From: Natronoflexus pectinivorans
GTDB taxonomy: Bacteria; Bacteroidota; Bacteroidia; Bacteroidales; Marinilabiliaceae
Length of the DNA: 64,000 nucleotides
Assembly: GCF_004345615.1 (NCBI RefSeq)
Contig: NZ_SLWK01000008.1
Span: forward strand, 123,043-187,042
Reading direction: 5' to 3'
In this document: one piece after another, positions 47,129 to 57,886 of the stretch
Position numbering within the stretch: the first letter of the stretch is position 1
Layout of the letters: every line of letters begins with the position of its first letter
Notes under the pieces: generated by a model
Seen by the model: only the letters and a program-made list of their open reading frames with translations
Told to the model about the DNA's origin: nothing
The model's database searches: none
Made by a program: the position numbers and the translations under genes

Positions 47129-49489
47129 ATGGCAGGTAAACTATTTTCTTGTTGTAATTGGAGGTATGTGATTTTTTTACTTCTTATGGTGTTTGTGGCA
47201 TCGTGTGAAGATCAAAAGCATTCATTAACTGAGTTGAGATTGTGGTACGATTCTCCTGCGGAAGATTGGATGACTGAGGCGTTGCCTATTGGTAATGGTT
47301 ATATAGGAACGATGTTTTTTGGGCAACCTCACGAGGAACAGTTACAGTTTTCTGAAGAGTCTCTTTGGTCAGGCGGACCCGGCTCGAGTCCTTATTATAA
47401 TTTTGGCTTGAGGCCTGGCGCTGCTGAGTTCTTACCAAAGGTAAGAGCCTTATTGCAGGAAGGAAAATTTGATGAAGCGCACCAAATGACTTCAACCCAT
47501 ATGACTGGTACGGTGCATGAAGTTCCCGGATTTGGTGGAGATTACGGAGCTCAGCAAACAATGGGTGACTTATTTGTGACTGTTCAGGAAACTGGAGAAG
47601 TTTATGATTTCGTGAGGGAGATTGATCTGAATACTGGAATTGGAAGTGTTCATTATCGCTCCGGAGAGGTAAAACATAAAAGAACTTTTTTTGGATGTTA
47701 CCCTAAACGGGTGTTGGTTTATATGTTCGAAAACAACTCCTCCGAAGGTGTTGATTATTCTTTGCGTATTGAAACTCCCCATAATATTGATGGTTATACT
47801 TTTGAAGGGAATGTTCTTCGGCTTAAAGGACATCTGGGTGATAATCAACTTGGGTTTGAAACTGTGATAGAGGTCACTACAGATGGTGTCACAAACTTTC
47901 ATAATAATGTTTTGCAGGTTACAAATGCGGAATTTCTGAAATTGGTGCATACTGCCGCAACTGCATATGTTCCAGAGTTTCCGGAATATCGTGGAAATAA
48001 TTACGTTCAGCAAAACAGGGATGTTTTGGCATCTGTTGGCGAATTGACTTTTGAAGAGTTAAAACAATTACACCTTAACGATTATCAGCCTTTATTCAAA
48101 AGGGTTGAGCTAAATCTTGAAGGAGCATCTCACGATTCCATTCCAACGGATCGGCGACTGTTAATGTATGCAAATGGGCAGGAAGATGTTGGTCTGGAAA
48201 TGATCTATTTTCAATATGCCCGCTATTTAATGATATCCTCAACACGCCCCGGAACCATGCCTATGCATTTGCAAGGTAAATGGAATCACAGCACCAATCC
48301 ACCCTGGTCATGCGATTACCACACCAATATAAATTTACAAATGCTCTATTGGCCAGCTGAAGTGCTTAACCTTGCTGAAACTCATCGCCCTTTGATGGAC
48401 TACATGGAAACACTTGTAGAACCCGGGCAGTTGTCGGCTTCAACCTTTTTCGGTGCGAGAGGATGGATTGTTAACACCATGAATAATGCTTATGGTTTCA
48501 CCTCTCCGGGTTGGGAGTTTCCTTGGGGGTTTTTTCCTGCCGGTGCGGCTTGGCTTTGTCAGCATGCCTGGGAGCACTTCGAATTTAATCAGGATACGGT
48601 ATATTTAAAGGAACATGGATTTCCATTAATGAAGGAGGCTGCCTTGTTTTGGATGGACTACCTGATTGAAGACGAAAATGGATATCTTATATCCAAACCT
48701 TCCTATTCACCGGAACATGGAGGTATATCTACCGGAGCGTCCATGGATCATCAAATTGCCTGGGATTTATTTAACAACTGTGCAACGGCCGCCGGGGTTC
48801 TGGGTTTGGGTGATCATATTGTTGAGAGATATGAATCGTACCGAGACCGAGTGAGCCCTCCTATGATTGGAAGTTGGGGTCAATTGCATGAGTGGCGCGA
48901 GGATGTTGATGATCCTGAAAGCAGACACAGGCACGTTTCTCATCTATATGCTTTGCATCCCGGCCGGCAGATTACTCTTCACAGCACACCTGATCTGGCT
49001 GCAGCTGCTCGCGTAAGTTTAAATGCCCGAGGCGACGGTGGCACAGGCTGGTCATTGGCTTGGAAAATTAATTTTTGGTCACGTTTGCAGGACGGTAACC
49101 GTGCATACAGTTTGCTGAGACGATTGTTGCGACCCTCAGGAATGGAAGGAGGAAGTCCTGACGGAGGAGGATCCTATAATAACCTTCTGTGTGCGCATCC
49201 ACCGTTTCAATTGGATGGAAACATGGGTGGTGCAGCCGGAATGGCTGAAATCCTCTTGCAATCCCACGATGGTACCATCCATTTGTTACCGGCATTGCCC
49301 GATAATTGGAAAAATGGAAGTGTAAAAGGATTAAAGGCGCGTGGTGGCTTTGAGGTTGATTTTACATGGCGAAATGGAGAGGTTCTTAAAGCTGTTATCA
49401 AAGGAAATCCTGGTTCAAAGGGAGTATACATAACAGCGGACGTCACACATGAGTTCGTTGTACCGGAGTCAGGTGTTGTAAGTTTTTAA
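47129..49489 (+). CDS. GH95 family alpha-L-fucosidase lipoprotein
   Basis: A 786-residue glycoside hydrolase family 95 enzyme with a lipobox at FVASC (Cys25-26 region). The N-terminal beta domain begins [23 protein letters not shown] with [10 protein letters not shown]. The (alpha/alpha)6 barrel holds [17 protein letters not shown] (about 396), where the Asn and Asp act in catalysis, and [20 protein letters not shown] (about 692). GH95 inverts alpha-1,2-fucosyl linkages; some members prefer alpha-L-galactose. It is probably surface or periplasmic and acts on fucosylated plant or algal glycans. A fructosamine-kinase-like gene follows after 9 bp. Confidence 0.95.
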   Translation: MAGKLFSCCNWRYVIFLLLMVFVASCEDQKHSLTELRLWYDSPAEDWMTEALPIGNGYIGTMFFGQPHEEQLQFSEESLWSGGPGSSPYYNFGLRPGAAEFLPKVRALLQEGKFDEAHQMTSTHMTGTVHEVPGFGGDYGAQQTMGDLFVTVQETGEVYDFVREIDLNTGIGSVHYRSGEVKHKRTFFGCYPKRVLVYMFENNSSEGVDYSLRIETPHNIDGYTFEGNVLRLKGHLGDNQLGFETVIEVTTDGVTNFHNNVLQVTNAEFLKLVHTAATAYVPEFPEYRGNNYVQQNRDVLASVGELTFEELKQLHLNDYQPLFKRVELNLEGASHDSIPTDRRLLMYANGQEDVGLEMIYFQYARYLMISSTRPGTMPMHLQGKWNHSTNPPWSCDYHTNINLQMLYWPAEVLNLAETHRPLMDYMETLVEPGQLSASTFFGARGWIVNTMNNAYGFTSPGWEFPWGFFPAGAAWLCQHAWEHFEFNQDTVYLKEHGFPLMKEAALFWMDYLIEDENGYLISKPSYSPEHGGISTGASMDHQIAWDLFNNCATAAGVLGLGDHIVERYESYRDRVSPPMIGSWGQLHEWREDVDDPESRHRHVSHLYALHPGRQITLHSTPDLAAAARVSLNARGDGGTGWSLAWKINFWSRLQDGNRAYSLLRRLLRPSGMEGGSPDGGGSYNNLLCAHPPFQLDGNMGGAAGMAEILLQSHDGTIHLLPALPDNWKNGSVKGLKARGGFEVDFTWRNGEVLKAVIKGNPGSKGVYITADVTHEFVVPESGVVSF

Positions 49490-49498
49490 ATTTGTTTT

Positions 49499-50350
49499 AT
49501 GGACAAGAATAAACTGTCTGAGATATTACAGGATGAAATAGTTGCTACATCCCCCCTTTCGGGGGGATGTATTGCTAATACTCAAAAAGTAACAACTAAA
49601 ATGGGAAAAGAGTATGCCGTTAAAACGGCATCGCATAATAAAATGTTTATAAACGAAGCCAATGGGCTTCGTGAGCTTCGGAAAGCCAATGCAATCAGAG
49701 TTCCGGAGGTTGTGTATGCTGATGAAAGTTGCCTGGTTATTGAGTTTATAAAGGAAGGTTCCCGCAATTCAGGATTTTTTAAAAAATTTGGTGCAGAAAT
49801 GGCGCATCTTCACCAATTCAAAAGTGATAAATTCGGCTTTTTTGAAGATAATTTTATAGGAAGTACTCCACAGAAGAACATTCCCGAAGGGAATGAATCT
49901 GTAAGTTGGATTGATTTTTATTGGAATAAGAGACTGAGGTATCAGTTTGATCTGGCCGAAAGAAATGGATATGCAGATAATCAATTCAAAAAGTTGTTTA
50001 TTAAATTAGAGGAGAAGATTCCGAAAATCCTTGAAGGAAGTGACGAACCTCCGGTTCTGTTGCATGGGGATTTGTGGAGTGGTAATTATATGTGTGATGA
50101 AAATGGTAATGCCGTAATCATTGATCCGGCTGTTTACTATGGTCACCGGGAGGCCGATCTGGCCATGACCAAACTGTTTGGCGGCTTTGGATCAGATTTT
50201 TACAGCTCATATCATGAGACCTTCCCGCTCAAACCCGGTCATGAACATCGAGAAGGGGTTTACATTCTTTATCATGTAATGAATCATTTGAATCTGTTTG
50301 GTACTGGTTATTATCGACAGGCTCTAAGTTTAATGGGCAAATATCTTTGA
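49499..50350 (+). CDS. fructosamine/ketosamine kinase family protein
   Basis: A 283-residue protein of the fructosamine-3-kinase-like (aminoglycoside phosphotransferase fold) family. It phosphorylates ketosamines so that glycated proteins can be repaired. Visible: LSGGCIANTQKVTT, EYAVKTA with the ATP-binding Lys, the catalytic loop LLHGDLWSGNY (about 187) and IDPAVYYGHREADLAM. It starts 9 bp after the GH95 gene, so they form an operon. The link between fucosidase and kinase is not explained by known pathways. Confidence 0.92.
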   Translation: MDKNKLSEILQDEIVATSPLSGGCIANTQKVTTKMGKEYAVKTASHNKMFINEANGLRELRKANAIRVPEVVYADESCLVIEFIKEGSRNSGFFKKFGAEMAHLHQFKSDKFGFFEDNFIGSTPQKNIPEGNESVSWIDFYWNKRLRYQFDLAERNGYADNQFKKLFIKLEEKIPKILEGSDEPPVLLHGDLWSGNYMCDENGNAVIIDPAVYYGHREADLAMTKLFGGFGSDFYSSYHETFPLKPGHEHREGVYILYHVMNHLNLFGTGYYRQALSLMGKYL

Positions 50351-50704
50351 CAGGTCATCGTACAATTAATTGATCTTCTAATTAGGATATGCAACTATTC
50401 TTTGATGCTCTGTTTTTGCATCACTATATCAATACTTTCATACGGAAAACACTTAGTCTGAATTATTTTAACAAAATTTAATTCAGAATTTCGGTTTTGT
50501 CTTTAAACCTCCGAGATCTTTCCTAGTCTTAAAAAGAATAATTGCTTCGTTGTTAATGAATAAATCATTTTTTGATGTTTTAAGCAATTAAACTTAAGAT
50601 TGTAAACTTAAATAAGGGATTATAATATACATCATATCAAGATGTTGGGATTTATCATAATGAGAAAAGTCCCAAAAGGCCATTTAAACTTAATACATAG
50701 TGAA

Positions 50705-50734
50705 TTGTTTAAACTATAGATTATTTTAGTTTTG
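50705..50734 (+). promoter_or_regulatory. promoter of the RND efflux operon
   Basis: TTG at 50705-50707, exactly 19 bases, then TAGTTTTG at 50727-50734: a perfect match to the Bacteroidota consensus. It implies a leader of about 125 nt before the first gene. I see nothing else in the gap 50351-50866. Confidence 0.75.
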
Positions 50735-50866
50735 TCATATTTTATCTGGTTGCTTATTCTCTAAGATTGATGAATTTTAAATTTATCAATTAATATATTT
50801 TCTCTAATTGCGTGTTGTGTTAAACTGAACATTGATAATTTGTATTAAAAAGAAAAGAGGATTTTG

Positions 50867-51961
50867 ATGAACAAGCCTATAAAAAGAACCATTCAGATTG
50901 GTCTGTTAGTAATTATTTTAGGAGTAATAATAATTCCGAGAACAGGATTGTTTTCCAGAAATGAGTCACAAAATGTCTCCAGTAGTAATCGAAATAATGG
51001 ATTACCAGTTACAGCTGTTATTCTGGAGCCCGGAGTAATGGAGAATTCAATCAGGGGAGCCGGAACGCTTTTAGCTAGTGAAGATGTGGATGTGACCACA
51101 GAAATATCAGGTCAGGTACGATCTGTTTATTTTAGTGAAGGGAGCTATGTGAAAAAGGGAGAATTACTTGTACGCATAGATAACTCTGAATTGTTGGCAC
51201 AGCGTCAAAAGGCAGTTCATCAACGTGAGTTAATAAGTGAGACACTGGAAAGACAGAGGGCTTTGCTCGAAAAAGAGGCCATAAGCCGTGAAGCGTTTGA
51301 TCGCGTTCAAACTGATCTTTTGGTCATTGAATCTGAAATAAATCTTTTAGATACACGAATTGAAAAGACTGCCATTCGTGCTCCGTTCAGCGGAACAATC
51401 GGTTTTAGATATGTAAGTCCAGGAGCCTGGCTTCAACCCGGCAATCGGGTGGCGCGACTTGTAAAGACCGATCCTCTCCGTATTCAATTTTCAGTTCCTG
51501 AAAGATATCAATCGGCAGGATTGATTGGAAGAGATGTTGTGTTTTCTGTTGCAGGATTTGATGATTCGTTCCGGGCTAAAGTTTATGCGGTCGATCCATC
51601 TGTAGATACCAGGACACGGTCGCTCTTGTTAAGAGCTGAATTTCCAAACCCTGACAGTAAGCTTTTGCCGGGTATGTTCGCCGATATAAGAATGGTTATC
51701 AGCAGGGAGGATGATGTTGTAAAAGTTCCCAGCGAAGCTGTTATTCCTCAAATGGATGGAGAATTAATATATGTATACCGAAGTGGTCGTGCAGTTCAGA
51801 TTCCGATTCAATCGGGTCAAAGAACTGAACGAGAGATTGCCGTGACTGATGGTCTTGTTGTTGGAGATACCGTGATAACTAGTGGGATCCTTCAACTTCG
51901 ATCCGGTATGCCTGTCACATTAAGAAATATTAATCAATCAGCAATGAACATTGAAAACTGA
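50867..51961 (+). CDS. RND efflux periplasmic adaptor (membrane fusion protein)
   Basis: A 364-residue adaptor that bridges an inner-membrane RND pump and an outer-membrane channel. I chose ATG 50867, preceded by AGAGGA, rather than the adjoining TTG. It has an N-terminal membrane anchor (residues 8-28), a lipoyl/barrel-sandwich domain (VDVTTEISGQVRSVYFSEGSYVKKGELLVRID), a coiled-coil hairpin (about 110-155) and a second lipoyl half (TAIRAPFSGTIGFRYVSPGAWL). Beta-barrel and membrane-proximal domains follow (VKVPSEAVIPQMDGELIYVY). It is first of three genes; the pump follows after 25 bp. Confidence 0.95.
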   Translation: MNKPIKRTIQIGLLVIILGVIIIPRTGLFSRNESQNVSSSNRNNGLPVTAVILEPGVMENSIRGAGTLLASEDVDVTTEISGQVRSVYFSEGSYVKKGELLVRIDNSELLAQRQKAVHQRELISETLERQRALLEKEAISREAFDRVQTDLLVIESEINLLDTRIEKTAIRAPFSGTIGFRYVSPGAWLQPGNRVARLVKTDPLRIQFSVPERYQSAGLIGRDVVFSVAGFDDSFRAKVYAVDPSVDTRTRSLLLRAEFPNPDSKLLPGMFADIRMVISREDDVVKVPSEAVIPQMDGELIYVYRSGRAVQIPIQSGQRTEREIAVTDGLVVGDTVITSGILQLRSGMPVTLRNINQSAMNIEN

Positions 51962-51986
51962 TCATTACTAACTGACAATTGATAGT

Positions 51987-54900
51987 ATGAGTTTATCATC
52001 ATTAAGTATAAGGCGACCGGTATTGGCTATCGTGATGAGTTTGTTCATCGTGATCATCGGGATTATTGGATTTGGTTATTTAGGTGTTCGTGATTTCCCG
52101 AGTGTAGATCAGCCCATTGTTACGGTCTCTACCAATTTTGTCGGGGCCAATGCTGATGTTATTGAAACCCAGATTACTGAGCCATTGGAGCAGGCTGTAA
52201 ATGGAATACCCGGCATACGGAGTATTACCAGTTCAAGCCGAGACGGAAATAGTCGCATTACGGTTGAGTTTAATTTGGAAGTAGATCTGGAAACAGCTGC
52301 CAATGATGTGCGTGATAAAGTATCAGGAGCCATGCGTCGTTTACCACCTGATGCTGATCCTCCTACGGTTTCAAAGGCAGATGCTGACGCACAGCCGATT
52401 TTCTCAATTACCATCAGAAGTGACTCTCGCTCTTTGATTGATCTGACTGAATTCGCTGAAGTAAATTTTAAAGAGCGTCTTCAAACCATCCCCGGTGTAA
52501 GCGATGTGTTAACTTGGGGAGCCAAACGATTTGCCATTCGTTTGTGGATGGATCCGGCCAAACTTGCTGCCTACGGATTAACTCCGGTTGATGTCAGAAA
52601 CGCTTTGTCGCGTGAAAATATTGAGTTGCCTTCGGGGAGTATTGAAGGCGATAACATTGAGCTAACGGTTAGAACCATGGGGCGATTTACTTCACTGGAT
52701 GATTTTAACCGAATGGTTGTGTTTCAGGATGGTGATCGGGTTGTGAGATTTGGTGATTTGGGTAGAGCCGTGGTTGAGGCTCAGAATATGCGCAGTATTC
52801 TTAAAATGAATGGTGTGCCCATGGTTAACAATGTTCTGGTTCCTCAGCCGGGAGCCAATTATATATCTATTGTAGACGAAGCTCTGGTTCGGTTAGAAGA
52901 GATCAGGCGGGATTTGCCATCAGATATTATTGCTGAAGTAGGTTTTGATAATACACAATACATCAGAGATTCAATTAGTGAGGTTCAACAAACCATCTAT
53001 ATTGCATTTATTCTGGTAGTGCTTATAATCTTTCTGTTTTTGAGAGATTGGCGCACCACCCTGATTCCTGCCATTGCCATACCGGTATCACTCATCGGAT
53101 CATTCTTTATCATGTATGCTGCCGGGTTTACCATAAATATTTTAACTCTTCTGGCTATTGTTTTGGCAATTGGTCTGGTTGTGGATGACGCCATTGTTGT
53201 GATGGAAAATATTTACACCAAAATTGAAAAGGGAATGGATCCCCATGAGGCTGGTGTACAGGGTGCCGCTGAAATTTTCTTTGCTGTAATTGCTACTTCT
53301 ATTACATTGGTGGCTGTGTTTTTTCCCATTGTTTTTCTTCAGGGTGTTACAGGGCGTTTATTCCGGGAATTTAGTATTGTGATTGCTGGTGCCGTTGTTA
53401 TCTCATCTTTTGTGGCGTTGACGTTAACTCCCATGCTTTCAACAAAGATTTTAAAGAAACGGGATAAAGGACACAATGTTTTTTATCGCTCAACCGAACC
53501 CTTCTTTAACTGGTTAACGGAAGCTTACAGAAGTTCGCTGGATACTTTCATGAGAAGATGGTGGTTAACGCCTCTGATTATGGGAATTGCTATATTGGCA
53601 ATTTGGAGACTTTGGGTTACCATTCCTTCAGAAATGGCTCCTTTAGAGGATCGTTCGCAATTAAGGATCAATGCAACTGCTCCTGAAGGAGCAACATTTG
53701 ATTATACGCTTCGATACACTGACGAACTTGCCGATTTGATTAGGGAGGAGGTTCCTGAAGCCCAAAACATATTTCAAATAGTTGGTATTTGGAATAACAA
53801 TGCGGCCTTTTTCAGTGTTACGCTAGACGATCCCGATGATAGAGATAGAACCCAGCAGGAAATTGCAGATGATCTTGGTGAGCGAATTCGAGGACTTACA
53901 GGAGCGCGAAGTTTCGTTACCCAGCAACAAACTTTTGGGGGAAGAAGAGGTGGATTACCTGTTCAGTACGTTTTACAGGCTCAAAATTTGGATAAACTCA
54001 AAGAATTTCTGCCATTGTTTATGGATGAGGTGAGCCAAAGTGAATATTTCCAGAACTACGATGTGAATTTAAAATTCACTAAACCTGAATTGCGCATTAT
54101 CATTGATCGGGAAAAAGCTGCTATGTTAGGAGTATCTGTTCAGGATATTGCTCAGACTCTTCAGCTAACTTTCAGTGGCCAGCGTCTCGGGTATTATATA
54201 ATGAATGGTAAGCAGTATTATATTATTGGGGAGTTGGAAAGAGAGAACCGCAATCAACCAACCGATATTGCTTCCCTATTTGTACGCAATCGTACAGGAG
54301 AGCTTATTCAGTTAGACAATTTGGTAACCATGGAATCCAGCAGTACTCCTCCGCAATTATTTAGGTATAACAGATTTGTTTCAGCGACTGTCTCCGCCGG
54401 CTTGGCAAGAGGATACACTTTGAGCGAAGGTTTGGAGGAGATGGATAGGATTGCAGGATTGGTTTTAGATGATACATTCAGCACTGAATTGGCCGGAGAT
54501 TCAAGGGATTTCGTGGAGAGTACTTCCAGTTTGTTGTTTGCGTTTATGTTGGCGCTCATTTTGATTTATCTCGTACTCTCTGCTCAATTCGAAAGTTTCA
54601 GAGATCCTTTAATAATTATGTTCTCTGTACCTTTTGCTCTTTTGGGAGCGTTGGTTTCTTTATGGTATTTTGGACAGACACTTAATATTTTTAGTCAGAT
54701 TGGAATCATCATGTTGATAGGACTTGTTTCAAAGAACGGTATATTAATGGTGGAATTCGCTAATCAACGAAAAGCTGCTGGACTATCAATAAATGATGCA
54801 ATTCGTGAAGCAGCAGCTGCACGTTTTCGTCCTATTCTGATGACAAGTGCTTCAACCATTTTGGGCGTTTTGCCTATGGCACTTGCACTAGGAGCGGGAG

Positions 54901-55043
54901 CGGAAAGTCGTGTTTCTATGGGTATTGCAGTAATTGGAGGACTTGTACTGGCATCATTTTTAACCTTGTTCGTTGTACCAGTCATTTATAGTTTTGTTTC
55001 TGAAAAAACAAAGACTGTTTCAAATGTCAGCGAAGCGGCATAG
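51987..55043 (+). CDS. RND efflux transporter permease (AcrB/HAE1 family)
   Basis: A 1018-residue inner-membrane proton-driven drug exporter with 12 membrane helices and two large periplasmic loops. Landmarks: SIRRPVLAIVMSLFIVIIG, FPSVDQPIVTVST, the helix-4 GLVVDDAIVVMEN with the proton-relay Asp pair, and SKNGILMVEFANQ with helix-10 Lys. It is a normal length for the HAE1 group. It lies 25 bp after the adaptor gene and ends before the TolC-like gene. The exported compounds are unknown. Confidence 0.97.
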   Translation: MSLSSLSIRRPVLAIVMSLFIVIIGIIGFGYLGVRDFPSVDQPIVTVSTNFVGANADVIETQITEPLEQAVNGIPGIRSITSSSRDGNSRITVEFNLEVDLETAANDVRDKVSGAMRRLPPDADPPTVSKADADAQPIFSITIRSDSRSLIDLTEFAEVNFKERLQTIPGVSDVLTWGAKRFAIRLWMDPAKLAAYGLTPVDVRNALSRENIELPSGSIEGDNIELTVRTMGRFTSLDDFNRMVVFQDGDRVVRFGDLGRAVVEAQNMRSILKMNGVPMVNNVLVPQPGANYISIVDEALVRLEEIRRDLPSDIIAEVGFDNTQYIRDSISEVQQTIYIAFILVVLIIFLFLRDWRTTLIPAIAIPVSLIGSFFIMYAAGFTINILTLLAIVLAIGLVVDDAIVVMENIYTKIEKGMDPHEAGVQGAAEIFFAVIATSITLVAVFFPIVFLQGVTGRLFREFSIVIAGAVVISSFVALTLTPMLSTKILKKRDKGHNVFYRSTEPFFNWLTEAYRSSLDTFMRRWWLTPLIMGIAILAIWRLWVTIPSEMAPLEDRSQLRINATAPEGATFDYTLRYTDELADLIREEVPEAQNIFQIVGIWNNNAAFFSVTLDDPDDRDRTQQEIADDLGERIRGLTGARSFVTQQQTFGGRRGGLPVQYVLQAQNLDKLKEFLPLFMDEVSQSEYFQNYDVNLKFTKPELRIIIDREKAAMLGVSVQDIAQTLQLTFSGQRLGYYIMNGKQYYIIGELERENRNQPTDIASLFVRNRTGELIQLDNLVTMESSSTPPQLFRYNRFVSATVSAGLARGYTLSEGLEEMDRIAGLVLDDTFSTELAGDSRDFVESTSSLLFAFMLALILIYLVLSAQFESFRDPLIIMFSVPFALLGALVSLWYFGQTLNIFSQIGIIMLIGLVSKNGILMVEFANQRKAAGLSINDAIREAAAARFRPILMTSASTILGVLPMALALGAGAESRVSMGIAVIGGLVLASFLTLFVVPVIYSFVSEKTKTVSNVSEAA

Positions 55044-55104
55044 TGCACAAAGTTTTGATGTTAAACTGTTAAGTATGATTCATAATATCACAAGAATTGA
55101 GAGT

Positions 55105-56430
55105 ATGTCCAGGAAAACTAAAATGCTGCCTTTCTTTTTTTTAAGTTTGTTTTTATCCACACAGGCTCAAGAAAAGCTGTCACTGGTTGAACTTATAGAG
55201 ATTGGTCTGGAGGCAAATCCCTCTGTACAAATAATGCAGAACAATTCTGAGATTGCCAGAAACAACCATTCGTATGCACCTTTTATGCCATCTTTGCGGG
55301 CATCTGGTCGCACTAATGTTTCCAGAACCAATGAAGAACGAGTATTAGCCATTGAGACTGGTGCAGAGCGTGAATTTCGTAACGTGAGATCTGAAAACTT
55401 AGGAGCAGGGGCTTCATTATCGTGGAGAATATTTGATGGTTTGGGCATGTTTGCAACATTTGATCGCACTGGTTTGCAATATTCAGTTTCAGAATTGCAA
55501 ACCCGTCGAGTTGTGGAAAATCTTGTAGTAAACATCAGTGATCAATATTATCGTATTGTAGTACAGGAGCATAGGCTAGAGGCTGCTCGCCGGCTCATGG
55601 AGCTTTCACGGGAACGTTTCAGAATTATTCAGGAACAGGTCAATATAGGAACGGCCTCGGGTATGGATCTTCAACAGGCACGGCTGGATTTTAACGCCGA
55701 TAGTTCATACCTGGTTCGGCAGGAAGAGTTACTTAAGAATTCATATGTTCGTCTTAACAGGTTAGTTAACCATGATTTATCCGGATCTATGTATGTTACT
55801 GACACAATAACTCTAGGAACTCCCCTAAATCACGACGACTTGGAGTTAATGGCTATGGAAAACAACTCTTCTGTATTGATCTCTTTGATGGGTATTGAAA
55901 TATCTGAAGCCGATATTCGGCTTGCAAGATCCGGAAGGTTTCCTAATCTGGATTTTGTAACAGGATATACTTATAATCGATCAGAATCTCCGGCAGGGAT
56001 CGCAACTTTCAACCAATCTCATGGATTTAACTATGGTTTTGAAGCATCTATGAATATTTTTAATGGGTTCCAGGTAGATCGGAATATAAAAAATGCACGA
56101 ATTTTACTAAAAAATCAGGAACTCACTCTTGAAGATACTCGTTTGCAGGTTCGAAGCGAAATGCAAATTTTGTATAATACGTACCTCAATAATCTTATGA
56201 TGGTGGATTTTGAGAAGCAAAATGTTGAAGTTTCCCGTGTTAATTTGGACCTGGCATTGGAGCGCTATGAGCTGGGAGTTTTATCCGGATTGGGTTTTAG
56301 AGAGTTTCAGTTCAGTTATATTAATGCTGTTGACAGATCTTTGGATGCACTTTACCAATCCAAACTTCTCGAGCTCTCCTTATTGGTTTTAAGTGGTCAG
56401 ATGGATGAGTTCCTAAATAGGATTCAATAG
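55105..56430 (+). CDS. TolC-family outer-membrane efflux protein
   Basis: A 441-residue outer-membrane channel protein. I chose the ATG at 55105 because the signal peptide MSRKTKMLPFFFLSLFLSTQAQ begins there; the frame is open further upstream into the pump gene, so 55075 or 55123 are alternatives. The typical TolC helices are present (LVVNISDQYYRIVVQEHRLEAARRLMELS, NIGTASGMDLQQARLDFN). It completes the three-part RND operon. The gap to the pump gene stop is 61 bp. Confidence 0.93.
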   Translation: MSRKTKMLPFFFLSLFLSTQAQEKLSLVELIEIGLEANPSVQIMQNNSEIARNNHSYAPFMPSLRASGRTNVSRTNEERVLAIETGAEREFRNVRSENLGAGASLSWRIFDGLGMFATFDRTGLQYSVSELQTRRVVENLVVNISDQYYRIVVQEHRLEAARRLMELSRERFRIIQEQVNIGTASGMDLQQARLDFNADSSYLVRQEELLKNSYVRLNRLVNHDLSGSMYVTDTITLGTPLNHDDLELMAMENNSSVLISLMGIEISEADIRLARSGRFPNLDFVTGYTYNRSESPAGIATFNQSHGFNYGFEASMNIFNGFQVDRNIKNARILLKNQELTLEDTRLQVRSEMQILYNTYLNNLMMVDFEKQNVEVSRVNLDLALERYELGVLSGLGFREFQFSYINAVDRSLDALYQSKLLELSLLVLSGQMDEFLNRIQ

Positions 56431-56660
56431 AGAACCTGACTGCTTTCATATTGATTTTAAGTAGACTCAGTCCTCACCATGTATGAGGTTCTTCCATGCT
56501 TTGAGCTAGTATATTGAATTACCCTCTCATTTTACTTGACAAAATGCCCTCATTGTTGTTATTATACTACTTGTTGAGACCTTGTGTCATCGAAGGAGTA
56601 ATTTAGCGGGAGTTTATTATGCCTGTTATTTCAATGCCGTTAAGTTAAGGCATTTTTCCT

Positions 56661-56845
56661 TTGCGCTCCCCTTAATCCCCGTTCGACTGAGCGTTCGACT
56701 GAGATCACGCCGAAGTCTCAGTCAAACGCTCACGTCGAAGCCAAGGCGGAAATCTTTACGCGCGGGTTGGCATCCCCTTGGGGAATAAAAGGGTGAGCGT
56801 TCGACTGAGCTCACACCGAAGTCTCACGCCGAAGTCGCAGGCGAA
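56661..56845. repeat. TTCGACTGAG-rich repeat block
   Basis: The block holds TTCGACTGAG at 56682, 56694 and 56800, with mirror words such as GCCGAAGTC, ACACCGAAGTC and CACGTCGAAGCC. It opens like the core of the thi-operon element (GCGCTC-CCC...CCCCGTTCG). A small CCCC-TT-GGGG hairpin lies at 56774-56783. It sits in the 1456-bp gap 56431-57886, which holds no recognisable gene. Confidence 0.55.
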
Positions 56846-57164
56846 TATAGTTTTTCATTAACTAAACGACATTTCCTGTTATTTTTTAATTCAAAATAGC
56901 ATCACTCTTATTCATTTTGGCTAAACTATCACGATTAAAACAAATGCTAAAATTTGTTTCTGGATTAATTTAAATGACATTCTTCATCAATTTGATTCTT
57001 GAGTCGATTTTAATTAGAAGTGTTTAGACTCTTTTTGCTGTTACCCTTTGCAGGTTATTGTAAAATATTTGCAAACAAGTAGTTAAATGCGTTTTTTGAT
57101 TCGACCATACTTTTGTATCTTTTTTATACATGATATATGTCATAAAATGAGATTGTTAAGCGTT

Positions 57165-57195
57165 GTAAAAACAATGACATAAATCATTGTTTTAC
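57165..57195. repeat. long inverted repeat upstream of susC
   Basis: GTAAAAACAATGA and TCATTGTTTTAC pair around a CATAAA loop, with one bulged A. It lies about 280 bp before the susC promoter and could be a regulator-binding site or a terminator-like structure. Confidence 0.45.
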
Positions 57196-57473
57196 GCACA
57201 TTGCAAACACTTTTTATATAATTACTAAATGAAACTTATTCATTTGTTTCACTGTTAATTTATCATCTTAACAGAGACCATGTTAATTTTTTTCCTTGAA
57301 ATAATTTTGTTTGACATTTAATTGATGCTAGGGGTGGTGTAAAATAAATACCAACATACTTCGTCTGATGAGTGTTTTATTAGGGGGGCAGATCGAAATA
57401 GGTTTAGTATATTTTGATTAAGGTTAAAAAAAGCAGGGGTTTTAATTTTAAGTATTTTTATTTGTCCTGATTA

Positions 57474-57503
57474 TTGATAATAAAAAAAAAAAGTTACTTT
57501 TGT
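57474..57503 (+). promoter_or_regulatory. promoter of the SusC/SusD operon
   Basis: TTG at 57474-57476, exactly 19 bases, then TACTTTTG at 57496-57503, a perfect match to the Bacteroidota consensus. Transcription from here would leave an untranslated leader of about 375 nt before susC. A small AACACA/TGTGTT hairpin lies at 57593-57610 inside it. Confidence 0.8.
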
Positions 57504-57886
57504 CATAAGAAATAGCTGTAACTCTTGCTGTATCTAGGAAGTAGAGCCATTAAACATGACAAATATCATATTAAGCACAACTATTGTGAAAAAACACAAA
57601 AAAATGTGTTAAAAGTGTGAATTTTTACAAGTAAAATTTGTTAACTTGTATTTTGGAAACATTTTAGTCTAATGGTTTGTTAGTTCATTTATTACTTTTA
57701 GTATATCTGATTTATTCTTTTAGATATTTGCAAGTAGGAGCTTTAACCCTTGTCAATTAAACCCGATTTAGTTTGAACAACTCATTTTCATTTTGTAATT
57801 AAGTTATGATTAAAGATTATGATTGTTCTCAAAAGCATATTATAATATTTTAATTGTCCTATTATTAATTTTAAACCTTTAACTTT

